NCBI GenBank assembly: GCA_014804445.1
Contig: JAAUZU010000019.1
Coordinates: forward strand, 26,004 to 90,003
Direction: 5' to 3'
Origin: Lachnospiraceae bacterium
Lineage (GTDB): Bacteria > Bacillota > Clostridia > Lachnospirales > Lachnospiraceae
Length of the DNA stretch: 64,000 nt
The translations under genes and the position numbers were made by a program. The notes below the pieces were generated by a model. The model was not told where the DNA came from and ran no database searches. It saw only the letters and a list, made by a program, of their open reading frames with translations. Positions 40,805 to 48,732 of this stretch are shown piece after piece; the stretch's first letter is position 1; every line of letters starts with the position of its first letter.

Positions 40805-42124
40805 TTGCTGTATACAGGATATGAGCTGCTTTGCTTTTTCTTTTTTTATGCGTTTGCCGGCTGGGTGCTGGAAGTGGCGTTTGCTGCCTTCACCAATAAG
40901 AAACTGGCAAACAGAGGTTTTTTAAACGGACCTTTTTGTCCCGTGTACGGGTGCGGCATGGTGTTCTTGCTGGTGTTCTTTGGCGGGCTCCTGCACAATT
41001 TGTTCTTTTTGTTTCTGGGAAGTATGGTAGTTACTTCCCTGCTGGAACTTCTGACCGGTAAGCTGATGGAAAAGCTTTATGGCAGAAAATGGTGGGATTA
41101 TTCGGATTACAAATATAATTACGGCGGTTATGTGTGTCTGCGCTTTTCCCTGATATGGGCAGCCGGGGCAGTGGTTCTGATGAGATGGGTCAATCCCTTT
41201 GTCACCTCCGTGATTCGTCTGATACCCGCCCTTGTGGGGAGAATTATCCTGATTGCGCTGGTGGTTCTGTTGGTCTGTGACTGGCTGGTGACGACCAAAG
41301 CCGTTCTGCGGATGAAGAAGCAGGGGCGCAGAATACAGGAACTGACCGAAGGCGTGAACCGGCTGACCGACAGAATGGGCAGCGCCATCTTCGGTGTGAT
41401 TCAAAGAAGAATGGCAAAGGCATTCCCGAATATAAAGGAAGAAAGAGCCATTCCGGCGAAAGCCAAAGGAAAAGAAGAGGCGAAGGTTTTTGCCGAGGGA
41501 TGCTGCTTTCACAAGCTGGTATGGCTTTTCTTTCTCGGCGCTTTTTTGGGAGATATTACGGAGACCATTTGGTGCTATGTGACGACGGGAAAGCTGATGA
41601 GCCGCAGCAGCGTTATCTATGGCCCTTTCAGCGTTGTCTGGGGGCTTGCCGTTGTGATGCTGACGCTTTTGTTAGACAGATACAAGGACAAACCGGACAG
41701 ATATATTTTTGTTTTCGGCACGGTGGTCGGCGGTGCCTACGAATACATATGCAGTGTGTTTACGGAGCTGGTGTTTGGAACAGTTTTCTGGGATTACAGC
41801 CATATTCCCTTTAATCTGGGGGGAAGGATTAATCTGCTATTCTGCTTTTTCTGGGGGATTGCAGCACTGATATGGCTGAAGTTTGTTTATCCGTTCTTGT
41901 CACGCCTGATTGAAAGAGTGCCAAAACGTGTGGGAACGTGGCTGAGCCGGCTGTTTATTGTTTTTATGGTGTGCAATATGGCAGTTTCCGCACTTGCCCT
42001 TGCCAGATACAGCGACAGGGCGGCGGGAAAGCAGGCGGAAAACGCCGTCGAACGTTTTTTGGATGAGCGCTATACCGATGAAAGAATGGAAAAAATTTAT
42101 CCCAATGCAAAGATGACTTCATAG
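40805..42124 (+). CDS. Duplicated CmpB-type ABC-transporter permease-like membrane protein
   Basis: 439 residues from a TTG start at 40805 after GGGGAGG. Two related halves each hold the CmpB-type pattern: FAGWVLEVAFAAFTNKKLAN and GPFCPVYGCGMVF ... KWWDYSDYKYNYGGYVCL in the first, and FLGDITETIWCYVTTGKLMS, GPFSVVWGLAVVM ... WDYSHIPFNLGGRINL in the second. About eight to ten helices are predicted overall. Usual members are one unit of about 200 residues, so this is a tandem fusion. Its transport role is unproven. Confidence 0.83.
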   Translation: MLYTGYELLCFFFFYAFAGWVLEVAFAAFTNKKLANRGFLNGPFCPVYGCGMVFLLVFFGGLLHNLFFLFLGSMVVTSLLELLTGKLMEKLYGRKWWDYSDYKYNYGGYVCLRFSLIWAAGAVVLMRWVNPFVTSVIRLIPALVGRIILIALVVLLVCDWLVTTKAVLRMKKQGRRIQELTEGVNRLTDRMGSAIFGVIQRRMAKAFPNIKEERAIPAKAKGKEEAKVFAEGCCFHKLVWLFFLGAFLGDITETIWCYVTTGKLMSRSSVIYGPFSVVWGLAVVMLTLLLDRYKDKPDRYIFVFGTVVGGAYEYICSVFTELVFGTVFWDYSHIPFNLGGRINLLFCFFWGIAALIWLKFVYPFLSRLIERVPKRVGTWLSRLFIVFMVCNMAVSALALARYSDRAAGKQAENAVERFLDERYTDERMEKIYPNAKMTS

Positions 42125-42160
42125 CGGCATTTACGCATGGGTACGAGGGAGGAAAAGACT

Positions 42161-42610
42161 GTGTATACAATAAGGACAATGACAATAGAGGATTATGAGG
42201 GCGTCTACGCCTTGTGGATGAGCATAAAAGGCTTTGCCATCAGGAGCATTGACGACTCAAGGGAGGGCGTTGCACGCTTCCTTTTGCGCAATCCCGATAC
42301 CAGCGTGGTCGCAGAAGAGGACGGCAGAATCATTGGCGCCATACTGTGCGGGCATGACGGCAGACGAGGCTGTCTGTATCATGTCTGCGTCAGACAGGAG
42401 TGCCGGATGCGGGGCGTAGGAAAGGCGATGGTCGTATTCTGTATGGAAAAACTGAAAGCAGAGCAGATCAGCAAGGTATCTCTGATCGCGTTTACGGTAA
42501 ATGATGTGGGAAACGCTTTTTGGAGACGTATCGGCTGGACAAAAAGGGAAGATTTGAATTATTATGATTTTGTACTGAATGCGGAAAATATCACAGCGTT
42601 TAATCAATAA
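42161..42610 (+). CDS. GNAT N-acetyltransferase
   Basis: 149 residues from a GTG at 42161 after GAGGGAGGAA; a frame from an ATG at 42137 has no good site. The acetyl-CoA loop is VRQECRMRGVGKAMV, after the strand GCLYHVCV and followed by FTVNDVGNAFWRRIGW. It directly precedes argJ by 19 bp, so an arginine-pathway role is possible. The sequence itself shows only the fold. Confidence 0.85.
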   Translation: MYTIRTMTIEDYEGVYALWMSIKGFAIRSIDDSREGVARFLLRNPDTSVVAEEDGRIIGAILCGHDGRRGCLYHVCVRQECRMRGVGKAMVVFCMEKLKAEQISKVSLIAFTVNDVGNAFWRRIGWTKREDLNYYDFVLNAENITAFNQ

Positions 42611-42629
42611 AGAAGTGAGGTAGCGTTTT

Positions 42630-43853
42630 ATGAAAACAGTAGAGGGCGGCGTTTGTGCCGCAAAGGGATTTCAGGCGGCCGGCGTGGAAGCCGGTGTAAA
42701 ATATAAGGACAGGAAGGATATGGCGCTTGTTTACAGCGAAGTGCCCTGTGTGTGTGCAGGCACTTTTACCACAAATGTGGTGAAGGCGGCTCCGGTGCTT
42801 TGGGACAGGGCGCTTGTGGAGAACGCTCCTTTTGTACAGGCAATCGTAGTCAATTCCGGTATTGCCAATGCCTGCACGGGAAAGGAAGGACTTGACTGCT
42901 GTAAGGCGGAAGCAAAGGAGGCGGCGGACAGGCTGCAGATTCCGGAAAACAGTGTATTGCTTGGTTCCACCGGTGTTATCGGTATGCAGATGCCCGTAGA
43001 CAGGCTGAAAGCAGGCATTGCGGAGCTTGCGGGCAAAAAAGAGCGCTCCGTAAAAGCGGCAGACGACGCGGCAAGGGCGATTATGACGACGGATACCGTG
43101 GATAAGCAGATTGCGGTCAGCTTTGAGGTGGGCGGCAAAACCGTGACCATGGGCGGTATGTGCAAGGGCAGCGGCATGATTCATCCCAATATGTGCACCA
43201 TGCTTTCCTTTGTGACCTGTGATGCGGCAATTTCAAAAGAACTTCTGACAAAAGCGGTAAAAGAAAGCGTGGCAGATACTTTCAATATGATTTCCGTGGA
43301 CGGCGATACCTCCACCAATGACACCTTCTTGTTTTTGGCAAACGGTATGGCGGGCAACCCGGAAATCACGGAGGAAGGCGAGGCATACGAAACCTTTAAG
43401 GAGGCTCTACTCTTTCTCAATACCACGCTGGCGAAGAAACTTGCGGGAGACGGCGAAGGCGCGACAGCGCTGGTGGAAGTGCAGGTTGTAGGAGCGGAAA
43501 GCAAGGAAGCTGCCAAGCTGCTTGCCAAATCCGTCATCTGCTCCAGCCTGACGAAAGCGGCAATTTTCGGACATGACGCCAACTGGGGACGGATTCTCTG
43601 TGCCCTCGGTTATTCCGGTGCAGCCTTTGACCCAGAAAAGGTAGAACTGTTTTTCCAGAGCAAATCAGGACGTATCCAAATCTACAAAAACGGCTCTGCT
43701 GCGGACTACAGCGAGGAGGAAGCAACGAAAATCCTCTCCGACGAGGAAGTCACCATTTTGGCGGACATGCACATGGGCGATGCCACGGCAACTGCATGGG
43801 GCTGCGATTTAAGCTACGAATATGTCAAAATCAATGCGGACTATCGCTCGTAG
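42630..43853 (+). CDS. argJ: Glutamate N-acetyltransferase/amino-acid acetyltransferase
   Basis: 407 residues, full length. Transfers acetyl groups from N-acetylornithine to glutamate and may use acetyl-CoA. The self-cleavage site is GMIHPNMCTML, with the nucleophile Thr at about residue 190 after Cys. Other blocks are NSGIANACTG, STGVIGMQMP, and the end GCDLSYEYVKINADYRS. argB would normally follow immediately, but here cargo genes intervene for 3.7 kb. Confidence 0.95.
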   Translation: MKTVEGGVCAAKGFQAAGVEAGVKYKDRKDMALVYSEVPCVCAGTFTTNVVKAAPVLWDRALVENAPFVQAIVVNSGIANACTGKEGLDCCKAEAKEAADRLQIPENSVLLGSTGVIGMQMPVDRLKAGIAELAGKKERSVKAADDAARAIMTTDTVDKQIAVSFEVGGKTVTMGGMCKGSGMIHPNMCTMLSFVTCDAAISKELLTKAVKESVADTFNMISVDGDTSTNDTFLFLANGMAGNPEITEEGEAYETFKEALLFLNTTLAKKLAGDGEGATALVEVQVVGAESKEAAKLLAKSVICSSLTKAAIFGHDANWGRILCALGYSGAAFDPEKVELFFQSKSGRIQIYKNGSAADYSEEEATKILSDEEVTILADMHMGDATATAWGCDLSYEYVKINADYRS

Positions 43854-43864
43854 AATGGAGAATC

Positions 43865-44032
43865 ATGTCGAATCAAATCAGAATTTTTTTAACACAGGCG
43901 AATCCGCACGAGGCAATGCGGGAGGAGGAAATATTAAACAAACTGGAAAAATCCCGCGAGCATGCAAAGCAGGGGAAATATAGGGATGCCGGGGACGTTA
44001 TTTCTGATATGAGGGGGAAGTATGGATTATAA
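43865..44032 (+). CDS. Antitoxin-like small protein of a broken toxin-antitoxin pair
   Basis: 55 residues from the ATG at 43865, 12 bp after argJ. Sequence features: NPHEAMREEEILNKLEKSRE and a DAGDVISDMRGKYGL tail typical of RelE/ParE-partner antitoxins. The toxin start overlaps its end by 11 bases. It may be a truncated family member, since the N-terminal DNA-binding part is short. Confidence 0.55.
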   Translation: MSNQIRIFLTQANPHEAMREEEILNKLEKSREHAKQGKYRDAGDVISDMRGKYGL

Positions 44033-44112
44033 GATAGTTCTCGCTTCGGATGCAGAAGTTCATCGATAATATATTTCATGAATTACAGGATTATGAAAGC
44101 AGAATGTATTAG
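44022..44112 (+). pseudogene. RelE/ParE-type toxin remnant
   Basis: Starts MDYKIVLASDAE, the typical first strand of RelE/ParE toxins, then hits a stop at 44067. A one-base frame change after GCAGAA restores FIDNIFHELQDYESRMY, which also fits the family, before a stop at 44110. The rest of the toxin (about 60-70 residues) is missing. The unit is inactive. Confidence 0.65.
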
Positions 44113-44157
44113 TGCGGACTAATTCGATAAATCGGGATTTGAAAGGGAGAGGACAAT

Positions 44158-44676
44158 TTGAATCTTATTCACAGAAGTATCGATTTTGAAAAAGACAGAG
44201 ATTACATTTTGGAGCGTCATTGCCGCATTAATTACGCCTGTGAGAGTACATGGGTACGGGAAATGCCTTACCCTGACTACCGCTCAGAATGGTTCTCACT
44301 AACAAGCCAAGTTTCAGGATTTTACGGCTATCTCAAACAAACCGCCCAGGATGAACGCTCCATTGCGGAGATCATTGAGACGGAGGCTGGGTGTATCGTC
44401 GGCTATCTTTGGACGACTTTCTGCGAGGATGACGAAAGCGGCTTTCGCTTTGCAGAGATCCAAGAAATCTATATCGAAGAGGAGTTCAGGCGGTATGGTG
44501 TGGCAACCCAATTATACGAGTACGCCGAGGCGAAAGCCAAACGCAACGACGCAAAAGTCATCCGCGCAGAAACCGGCTTATGCAACAACGCTTCCGTCCA
44601 ACTGCATGAAAGGCTTGGCTTTGCTCCCTATCGATATGAATTTGAGAAATTGCTGGTGAACAAAAACAATCAATGA
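44158..44676 (+). CDS. GNAT N-acetyltransferase
   Basis: 172 residues from a TTG start at 44158, behind GGGAGAGG. The acetyl-CoA binding region is IQEIYIEEEFRRYGVATQLY, followed by RAETGLCNNASVQLHERLGF and an aromatic end. The first half contains RHCRINYACESTW and a substrate-specific helix. The substrate is unknown. It belongs to the cargo between argJ and argB. Confidence 0.85.
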   Translation: MNLIHRSIDFEKDRDYILERHCRINYACESTWVREMPYPDYRSEWFSLTSQVSGFYGYLKQTAQDERSIAEIIETEAGCIVGYLWTTFCEDDESGFRFAEIQEIYIEEEFRRYGVATQLYEYAEAKAKRNDAKVIRAETGLCNNASVQLHERLGFAPYRYEFEKLLVNKNNQ

Positions 44677-44791
44677 CTATTCACTGATAACTTCCGGTTT
44701 ATCGAATTCTCAGAAATAAATTACGATAAGAGCGAGGCGCAGAGACAAGGCTTTGCAATCTGTAAAAAGGATCGCGAGAGGAGATTAGCAT

Positions 44792-44911
44792 ATGGGGATT
44801 GCAGAAAATAACATTATTGAATTTCGTGGGGTGGGGCTCATGGAAAATTTTATGTTATGGTTAATGGAGTGCGCCCGACTTGTTAAAGTTCAAAGGAGAA
44901 CAATTGATTGA
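44792..44911 (+). CDS. Possible small upstream protein
   Basis: 39 residues (MGIAENNIIEFRGVGLMENF, then MLWLMECARLVK), ATG behind GAGAGGAGATT. Its stop overlaps the start of the next gene (TGATG), which would allow coupling. It could be a leader peptide, a short real protein or chance. Confidence 0.3.
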   Translation: MGIAENNIIEFRGVGLMENFMLWLMECARLVKVQRRTID

Positions 44912-45609
44912 TGGAAAAGGAAAGGATTCCGGATTGGGAAGACAGCACGGAGGAGTACTTTATGATAGACTCCTGCCGGATTCCAAGAAAGGGACTGGAA
45001 GCTGTATATCTGGCGTATGAACGCCGAGGAGGAGGTCCTTACGCCAGTGTAGCGCATATGCATTACTACGAACTGGAGTTTTGTTATGAGGATGGCACTC
45101 ACTTTTCAGTGGGGCTGTTGCGTTCGGAAGAGAAGGATTTTGAGCAGTTGATTCGTAGATATGACGATAGTGTCCAAATCTATAGACACCGGAAAATGAA
45201 GGGAAATGCCCCATTGCTCTGTCCTTTTAAAAGGCTTAGGGCGGAGGAACCTTTTGTGAGAAAAGAAACCATGGAGGAATTGAGCACATTGTGCAGCGGT
45301 AATCCTTTCTGGAGACTGGGCGCAAAAAGCAGGAACAAGTATAACGGCAATAAGGAAGTGGAACTGACCTTGTGCGGTACTGCACTGACATGGCTGCTCT
45401 GGCTGGCGTGGCTTTGTTTGTCAGTTTTTCTCTTTTTCTTTGTCTTTATCCGATCGAAAACAGTCGGACTGTTAGTTGCATTAGGAGGCGGATTATGCTA
45501 TTATTTGTTTTTTATCAGAAGCGCCCGGAAGATAACAGAAAAAGCAAAAGCTATTTTCTACCAAGCTATTTTTAGAGGAAACATAGAATCATGCGGGAAG
45601 ACATTTTAA
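44911..45609 (+). CDS. Conserved protein with C-terminal membrane hairpin
   Basis: 232 residues; the ATG at 44911 or the TTG at 44908 can serve as start behind AAAGGAG. A soluble N-terminal domain (YYELEFCYEDGTHFSVGLLR, FEQLIRRYDDSVQIYRHRKM) precedes two membrane helices (WLLWLAWLCLSVFLFFFVFI and VGLLVALGGGLCYYLFFI). No family was recognised. It overlaps the HD-domain gene by 19 bases. Confidence 0.6.
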   Translation: MEKERIPDWEDSTEEYFMIDSCRIPRKGLEAVYLAYERRGGGPYASVAHMHYYELEFCYEDGTHFSVGLLRSEEKDFEQLIRRYDDSVQIYRHRKMKGNAPLLCPFKRLRAEEPFVRKETMEELSTLCSGNPFWRLGAKSRNKYNGNKEVELTLCGTALTWLLWLAWLCLSVFLFFFVFIRSKTVGLLVALGGGLCYYLFFIRSARKITEKAKAIFYQAIFRGNIESCGKTF

Positions 45610-46154
45610 ATGGTTTACAAAAAGAAGTATATAGCAGATGCCAAAAAGAAACGAACAAATTTGGAATGGGCTGCTATTATCACATCGCTGCAGTAGTGAA
45701 AAATGCAGAAATCTTATCGGAAAAATATGGAGCGGACAGGGAAATCGTTATGATTGCTGCCTGGCTGCATGATATTGCTTCCGTTACGGATTATGATTTA
45801 TATGAGCTGCATCATATACATGGGGCAGAGATGGCATATGGTATTTTAAAAGAATACAATTATGACGATAAAAAGATTGCGTTGGTACAGGAATGTATAA
45901 AAAACCACAGAGGGAGTATAAATCTGGAAAAGAATAGCCTTGAAGAATTATGCGTGGCAGATGCAGATGCAATTTCCCATTTTGATAGCGTGCCGAGCTT
46001 ATTGCATTTGGCGTATGTGAAAAAAGGAATGGACATCGAAGAGGGGAAGGAATTTGTGAAAGCCAAATTGATAAGAAGTTTTAAAAAATTATCAGCAGAC
46101 AGCAAAAAATATTATCAAGATAAATTTGAAAAAGTGATGGAAGTTTTGAATTAA
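45591..46154 (+). CDS. HD-domain phosphohydrolase
   Basis: 187 residues. The metal-dependent HD motif is AAWLHDIASVTDYD, with the upstream His in YYHIAAVVKNAEIL and downstream HHIHGAEMAYGIL and NHRG. This is the small YedJ/YqeK-like HD class acting on phosphorylated nucleotides or similar molecules. The exact substrate is unknown. It overlaps the preceding membrane-protein gene and is followed by a methyltransferase gene. Confidence 0.85.
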   Translation: MREDILNGLQKEVYSRCQKETNKFGMGCYYHIAAVVKNAEILSEKYGADREIVMIAAWLHDIASVTDYDLYELHHIHGAEMAYGILKEYNYDDKKIALVQECIKNHRGSINLEKNSLEELCVADADAISHFDSVPSLLHLAYVKKGMDIEEGKEFVKAKLIRSFKKLSADSKKYYQDKFEKVMEVLN

Positions 46155-46196
46155 CTTTTCCGAAAGAGGGATTCGGTTTTGCGGAGGAGAAACGAG

Positions 46197-46829
46197 ATGA
46201 AATATTGGGATACTGTCTGGCACAAAGAGGATATTGAGAATTATAAACATTATATAAAGGGATATGAAAATGTAAAAAATATAATGGTTCGTGAGTTTCA
46301 AAAGCATAACTGTCATGTTGTATGTGATGCGGCTTGTGGTTTTGGAGCGAACAGCTTAATTTTACAGTCTAATGGATTTGATGTCTGGGGCCTTGATATT
46401 TCTGAAAGCGCAGTGTGGATTACAAAAGAATTATTAACTCCTTATGGAGTTCGAAGGGAGCAGTTTAAAACAGCGTCCATATTGAACACGGGCTATCCTG
46501 ATAATTTTTTTGATGCAGTTGCTGTAAGAGCCGCATTGGACCATTTGTGTGTGAATGAGTTTAACAGGGCGCTGGCTGAATTAAAAAGAATAACGAAAGA
46601 AAATGGGTTATTGTATGCTTCTTTTGATTCACTTGAACCTGATGACACAGAACTTGCACATAGTGTTTTGGAAGATGGAAGTTTTTTATATACCGATGAA
46701 AGCAGAAATGGATTATTGTTTCACTATTATTCCGATGAAGATATTCAAAAAGTGTTTCGAGGTTATGAAATTCTTGATATGGAAACAGATGGGCGGGGGA
46801 ATCGGCATTTGGTTGTGAAATTAAATTAG
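46197..46829 (+). CDS. Class I SAM-dependent methyltransferase
   Basis: 210 residues from the ATG at 46197 after GGAGGAG. Motif I is VCDAACGFGANSLILQSNGF, followed by WGLDISESAVW, motif IV-like DAVAVRAALDHLCVNEF, and LKRITKENGLLYASFDSLEP. The substrate is not evident. It is the last larger cargo gene before the duplicated argB leader. AT-rich like its neighbours, unlike the arg genes. Confidence 0.85.
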   Translation: MKYWDTVWHKEDIENYKHYIKGYENVKNIMVREFQKHNCHVVCDAACGFGANSLILQSNGFDVWGLDISESAVWITKELLTPYGVRREQFKTASILNTGYPDNFFDAVAVRAALDHLCVNEFNRALAELKRITKENGLLYASFDSLEPDDTELAHSVLEDGSFLYTDESRNGLLFHYYSDEDIQKVFRGYEILDMETDGRGNRHLVVKLN

Positions 46830-46838
46830 TAAATGAAG

Positions 46839-46879
46839 AAAAGCACTACAAGGAGGAAATCAAAATGCAGGACAAAAAC
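46839..46879 (+). repeat. Duplicated argB leader, left copy
   Basis: 41 bp covering AAAAGCACTACAAGGAGGAA and the first argB codons. It matches the authentic argB leader at 47567-47607 with two differences. Here the start codon leads into MQDKNW and a stop, so it is a non-functional copy. Confidence 0.85.
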
Positions 46880-46918
46880 TGGTAGATATACCTGAGAAAT
46901 AAAGGGAGGTAAGTATGA

Positions 46919-47194
46919 ATGGATATATACCTAAAGCGTGAAAAAGATATATCACTACAAGAATGGTTAGATTACGTTAAAACGGATAAAGATTTAGTTT
47001 TAATGGAATTTGGAGAAGGAATTAACCCTATTACAAAACAGAAAGTAAAGATAAAAATTACAGGAAGGGTACTTTTTGACGATTCTGAAATTATATACAA
47101 AGAAGGAAATATTGGTTGTGATGATTACTCAGAAAAGGTATTGATTAAATTAAAAGAAATTGCAAAGTCTTTAGGTGCAGAAGTTTTTGAATAG
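46919..47194 (+). CDS. Small protein, possibly immunity-like
   Basis: 91 residues, ATG behind GGGAGG. The segments DISLQEWLDYVKTDKDLVLM, GEGINPITKQKVKIKITGRV and KLKEIAKSLGAEVFE suggest a small alpha/beta protein similar in style to single-gene immunity proteins. I do not recognise a defined family. It lies inside the segment bounded by the duplicated argB leader. Confidence 0.5.
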   Translation: MDIYLKREKDISLQEWLDYVKTDKDLVLMEFGEGINPITKQKVKIKITGRVLFDDSEIIYKEGNIGCDDYSEKVLIKLKEIAKSLGAEVFE

Positions 47195-47250
47195 TAGTAT
47201 CACCAAATTCCCGGTTAAGTGGAGATTGCATAAAAAGAGGGAGGAGTAGT

Positions 47251-47526
47251 ATGTGTCCTAAAATCGTTCAAGTCGTTCCGACAGAGGAGCATACGGTATA
47301 TGTATATTTTGAAGATGGCAAAATTGTATGCTACGATGTAATCCCGTTGTTGGATAAAGAAGCGTTTGCTGTTTTAAGGGAAGTTGAGTATTTTATAAAA
47401 ACCTGTACTATAATGAATGGTACCTTAGCATGGGATGTGGCCGGAAATAGGGATAATACTGCATGTATTGATATTGATCCGGAAACGTTGTATGAGTTGG
47501 ATGCAGTAAAAGAGAAGATAGCGTAA
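47251..47526 (+). CDS. DUF2442-family protein
   Basis: 91 residues, ATG behind GGGAGGAG. It has the DUF2442 pattern: KIVQVVPTEEHTVYVYFEDG, CYDVIPLLDKEAFAVL, and WDVAGNRDNTACIDIDPETL. Members are often encoded beside DUF4160 or toxin-antitoxin genes. The partner is absent here. It sits between the two argB-leader copies. Confidence 0.85.
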   Translation: MCPKIVQVVPTEEHTVYVYFEDGKIVCYDVIPLLDKEAFAVLREVEYFIKTCTIMNGTLAWDVAGNRDNTACIDIDPETLYELDAVKEKIA

Positions 47527-47566
47527 TGTTCGGGTTTGCAGGCCTGAATCTTATTAAAAAACGATA

Positions 47567-47607
47567 AAAAGCACTACAAGGAGGAAATCAAAATGCGGGA
47601 TAAAAAC
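47567..47607 (+). repeat. argB leader, authentic copy
   Basis: 41 bp holding the argB ribosome site and first codons, matched by the left copy at 46839-46879 in direct orientation. Confidence 0.85.
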
Positions 47608-48492
47608 ATGGACACCGTATTGCAGAAGGCAGAGGTTCTCATCGAGGCGCTGCCCTACATACAGCGGTTCAACAGGAAAATTATTGTGGTAAAGTACGGC
47701 GGAAGCGCCATGAGCAATGAAGAATTAAAAAGGAACGTCATAAAGGACGTGACCCTCTTAAAACTGGTAGGCTTCAAGCCAATCATTGTGCACGGCGGCG
47801 GCAAGGACATCAGCCGCTGGGTCGGCAAGGTGGGTAAGGAGGCGCAGTTTGTAAACGGACTGCGTGTGACCGATGAGGAAACCATGGAAATCGCGGAGAT
47901 GGTGCTTGGCAGAGTCAACAAACATCTGGTGTCCATGGTGCAGGAGCTGGGTGTAAAGGCAGTCGGCATCAGCGGTAAGGACGGCGGGCTTTTGCAGGTG
48001 GAAAAGAAATATGCGGACGGACAGGACATTGGCTATGTGGGCGAAGTGAAAAAAGTGGAGCCGAAGGTGCTTTATGACCTTTTGGAAAAAGATTTTCTTC
48101 CCATTGTGGCGCCAATCGGGCTGGACGAAAATTTCCAGACCTACAATATCAACGCGGACGACGCAGCCTGTGCCATAGCCAAGGCGGTGGGTGCGGAAAA
48201 GCTGGCGTTTTTAACGGACATCGAAGGGCTGTATAAGGATATTAACGACAAGTCCAGCTTTATATCGAGACTGACGGCGACGCAGGCGGAAGAGCTGATA
48301 GCGGGCGGGTTTATCGGCGGCGGCATGCTGCCAAAGCTGGGCAACTGTACCTCGGCAATCAAGAACGGGGTCAATCGGGTGCATATACTGGACGGCAGAA
48401 TCCCGCACTGCCTGTTGCTTGAAATTTTCACAAACAAGGGTATCGGCACTGCTATTATTGCAGACGAGGACAGCCACATGCTGATGGATTGA
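47593..48492 (+). CDS. argB: Acetylglutamate kinase
   Basis: 299 residues, ATG behind AAGGAGGAAATC. Phosphorylates N-acetylglutamate in arginine synthesis. Amino-acid kinase motifs: [34 protein letters not shown], and the C-terminal [20 protein letters not shown] used for substrate and arginine sensing. LHE-7 begins at the last base of its stop codon, so the hairpin sits between argB and argD in the same transcript. Confidence 0.96.
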   Translation: MRDKNMDTVLQKAEVLIEALPYIQRFNRKIIVVKYGGSAMSNEELKRNVIKDVTLLKLVGFKPIIVHGGGKDISRWVGKVGKEAQFVNGLRVTDEETMEIAEMVLGRVNKHLVSMVQELGVKAVGISGKDGGLLQVEKKYADGQDIGYVGEVKKVEPKVLYDLLEKDFLPIVAPIGLDENFQTYNINADDAACAIAKAVGAEKLAFLTDIEGLYKDINDKSSFISRLTATQAEELIAGGFIGGGMLPKLGNCTSAIKNGVNRVHILDGRIPHCLLLEIFTNKGIGTAIIADEDSHMLMD

Positions 48493-48702
48493 CAGGCAAT
48501 TGCGGAACGCGATTATTATGCCGTTGTCATTGTGTATCTTGTATATTCCAACGCAGACGCGCTTTCGCTCCGAACCAGCCGTAGCGGTACGTAAGCTGCC
48601 AAAAGACGGCAGCTAAGTACCGACGGCTGGTAAGGGTCTGCTTATGGAATATACAAGATACACAATTCGGATTTGGCAAAAAAGAGTTTCGCAATTGCCT
48701 GT
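48492..48702 (-). repeat. Long hairpin element LHE-7 between argB and argD
   Basis: Subfamily 1, and the most regular copy. The outer arms ACAGGCAATTGCGGAAC and GTTTCGCAATTGCCTGT pair with one mismatch. The next stem TGTGTATCTTGTATATTCC pairs perfectly with GGAATATACAAGATACACA. Then come the inner stem CCAGCCGTAGCGGTACGTAA, an apical GCTGCCAAAAGACGGCAGC loop, and the reversed core GCTTTCGCTC. The arm sequence ATCTTG/CAAGAT replaces ACATGG/CCATGT of LHE-1 on both sides. Confidence 0.88.
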
Positions 48703-48732
48703 GATGGATAAAGTTTAGAAAGGAAATCAATT

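Noticed and set aside
48492..48702. LHEs as ordinary Rho-independent terminators
   Set aside because: They are far too long, lack a T-tract after the stem, and one lies within an operon between argB and argD.
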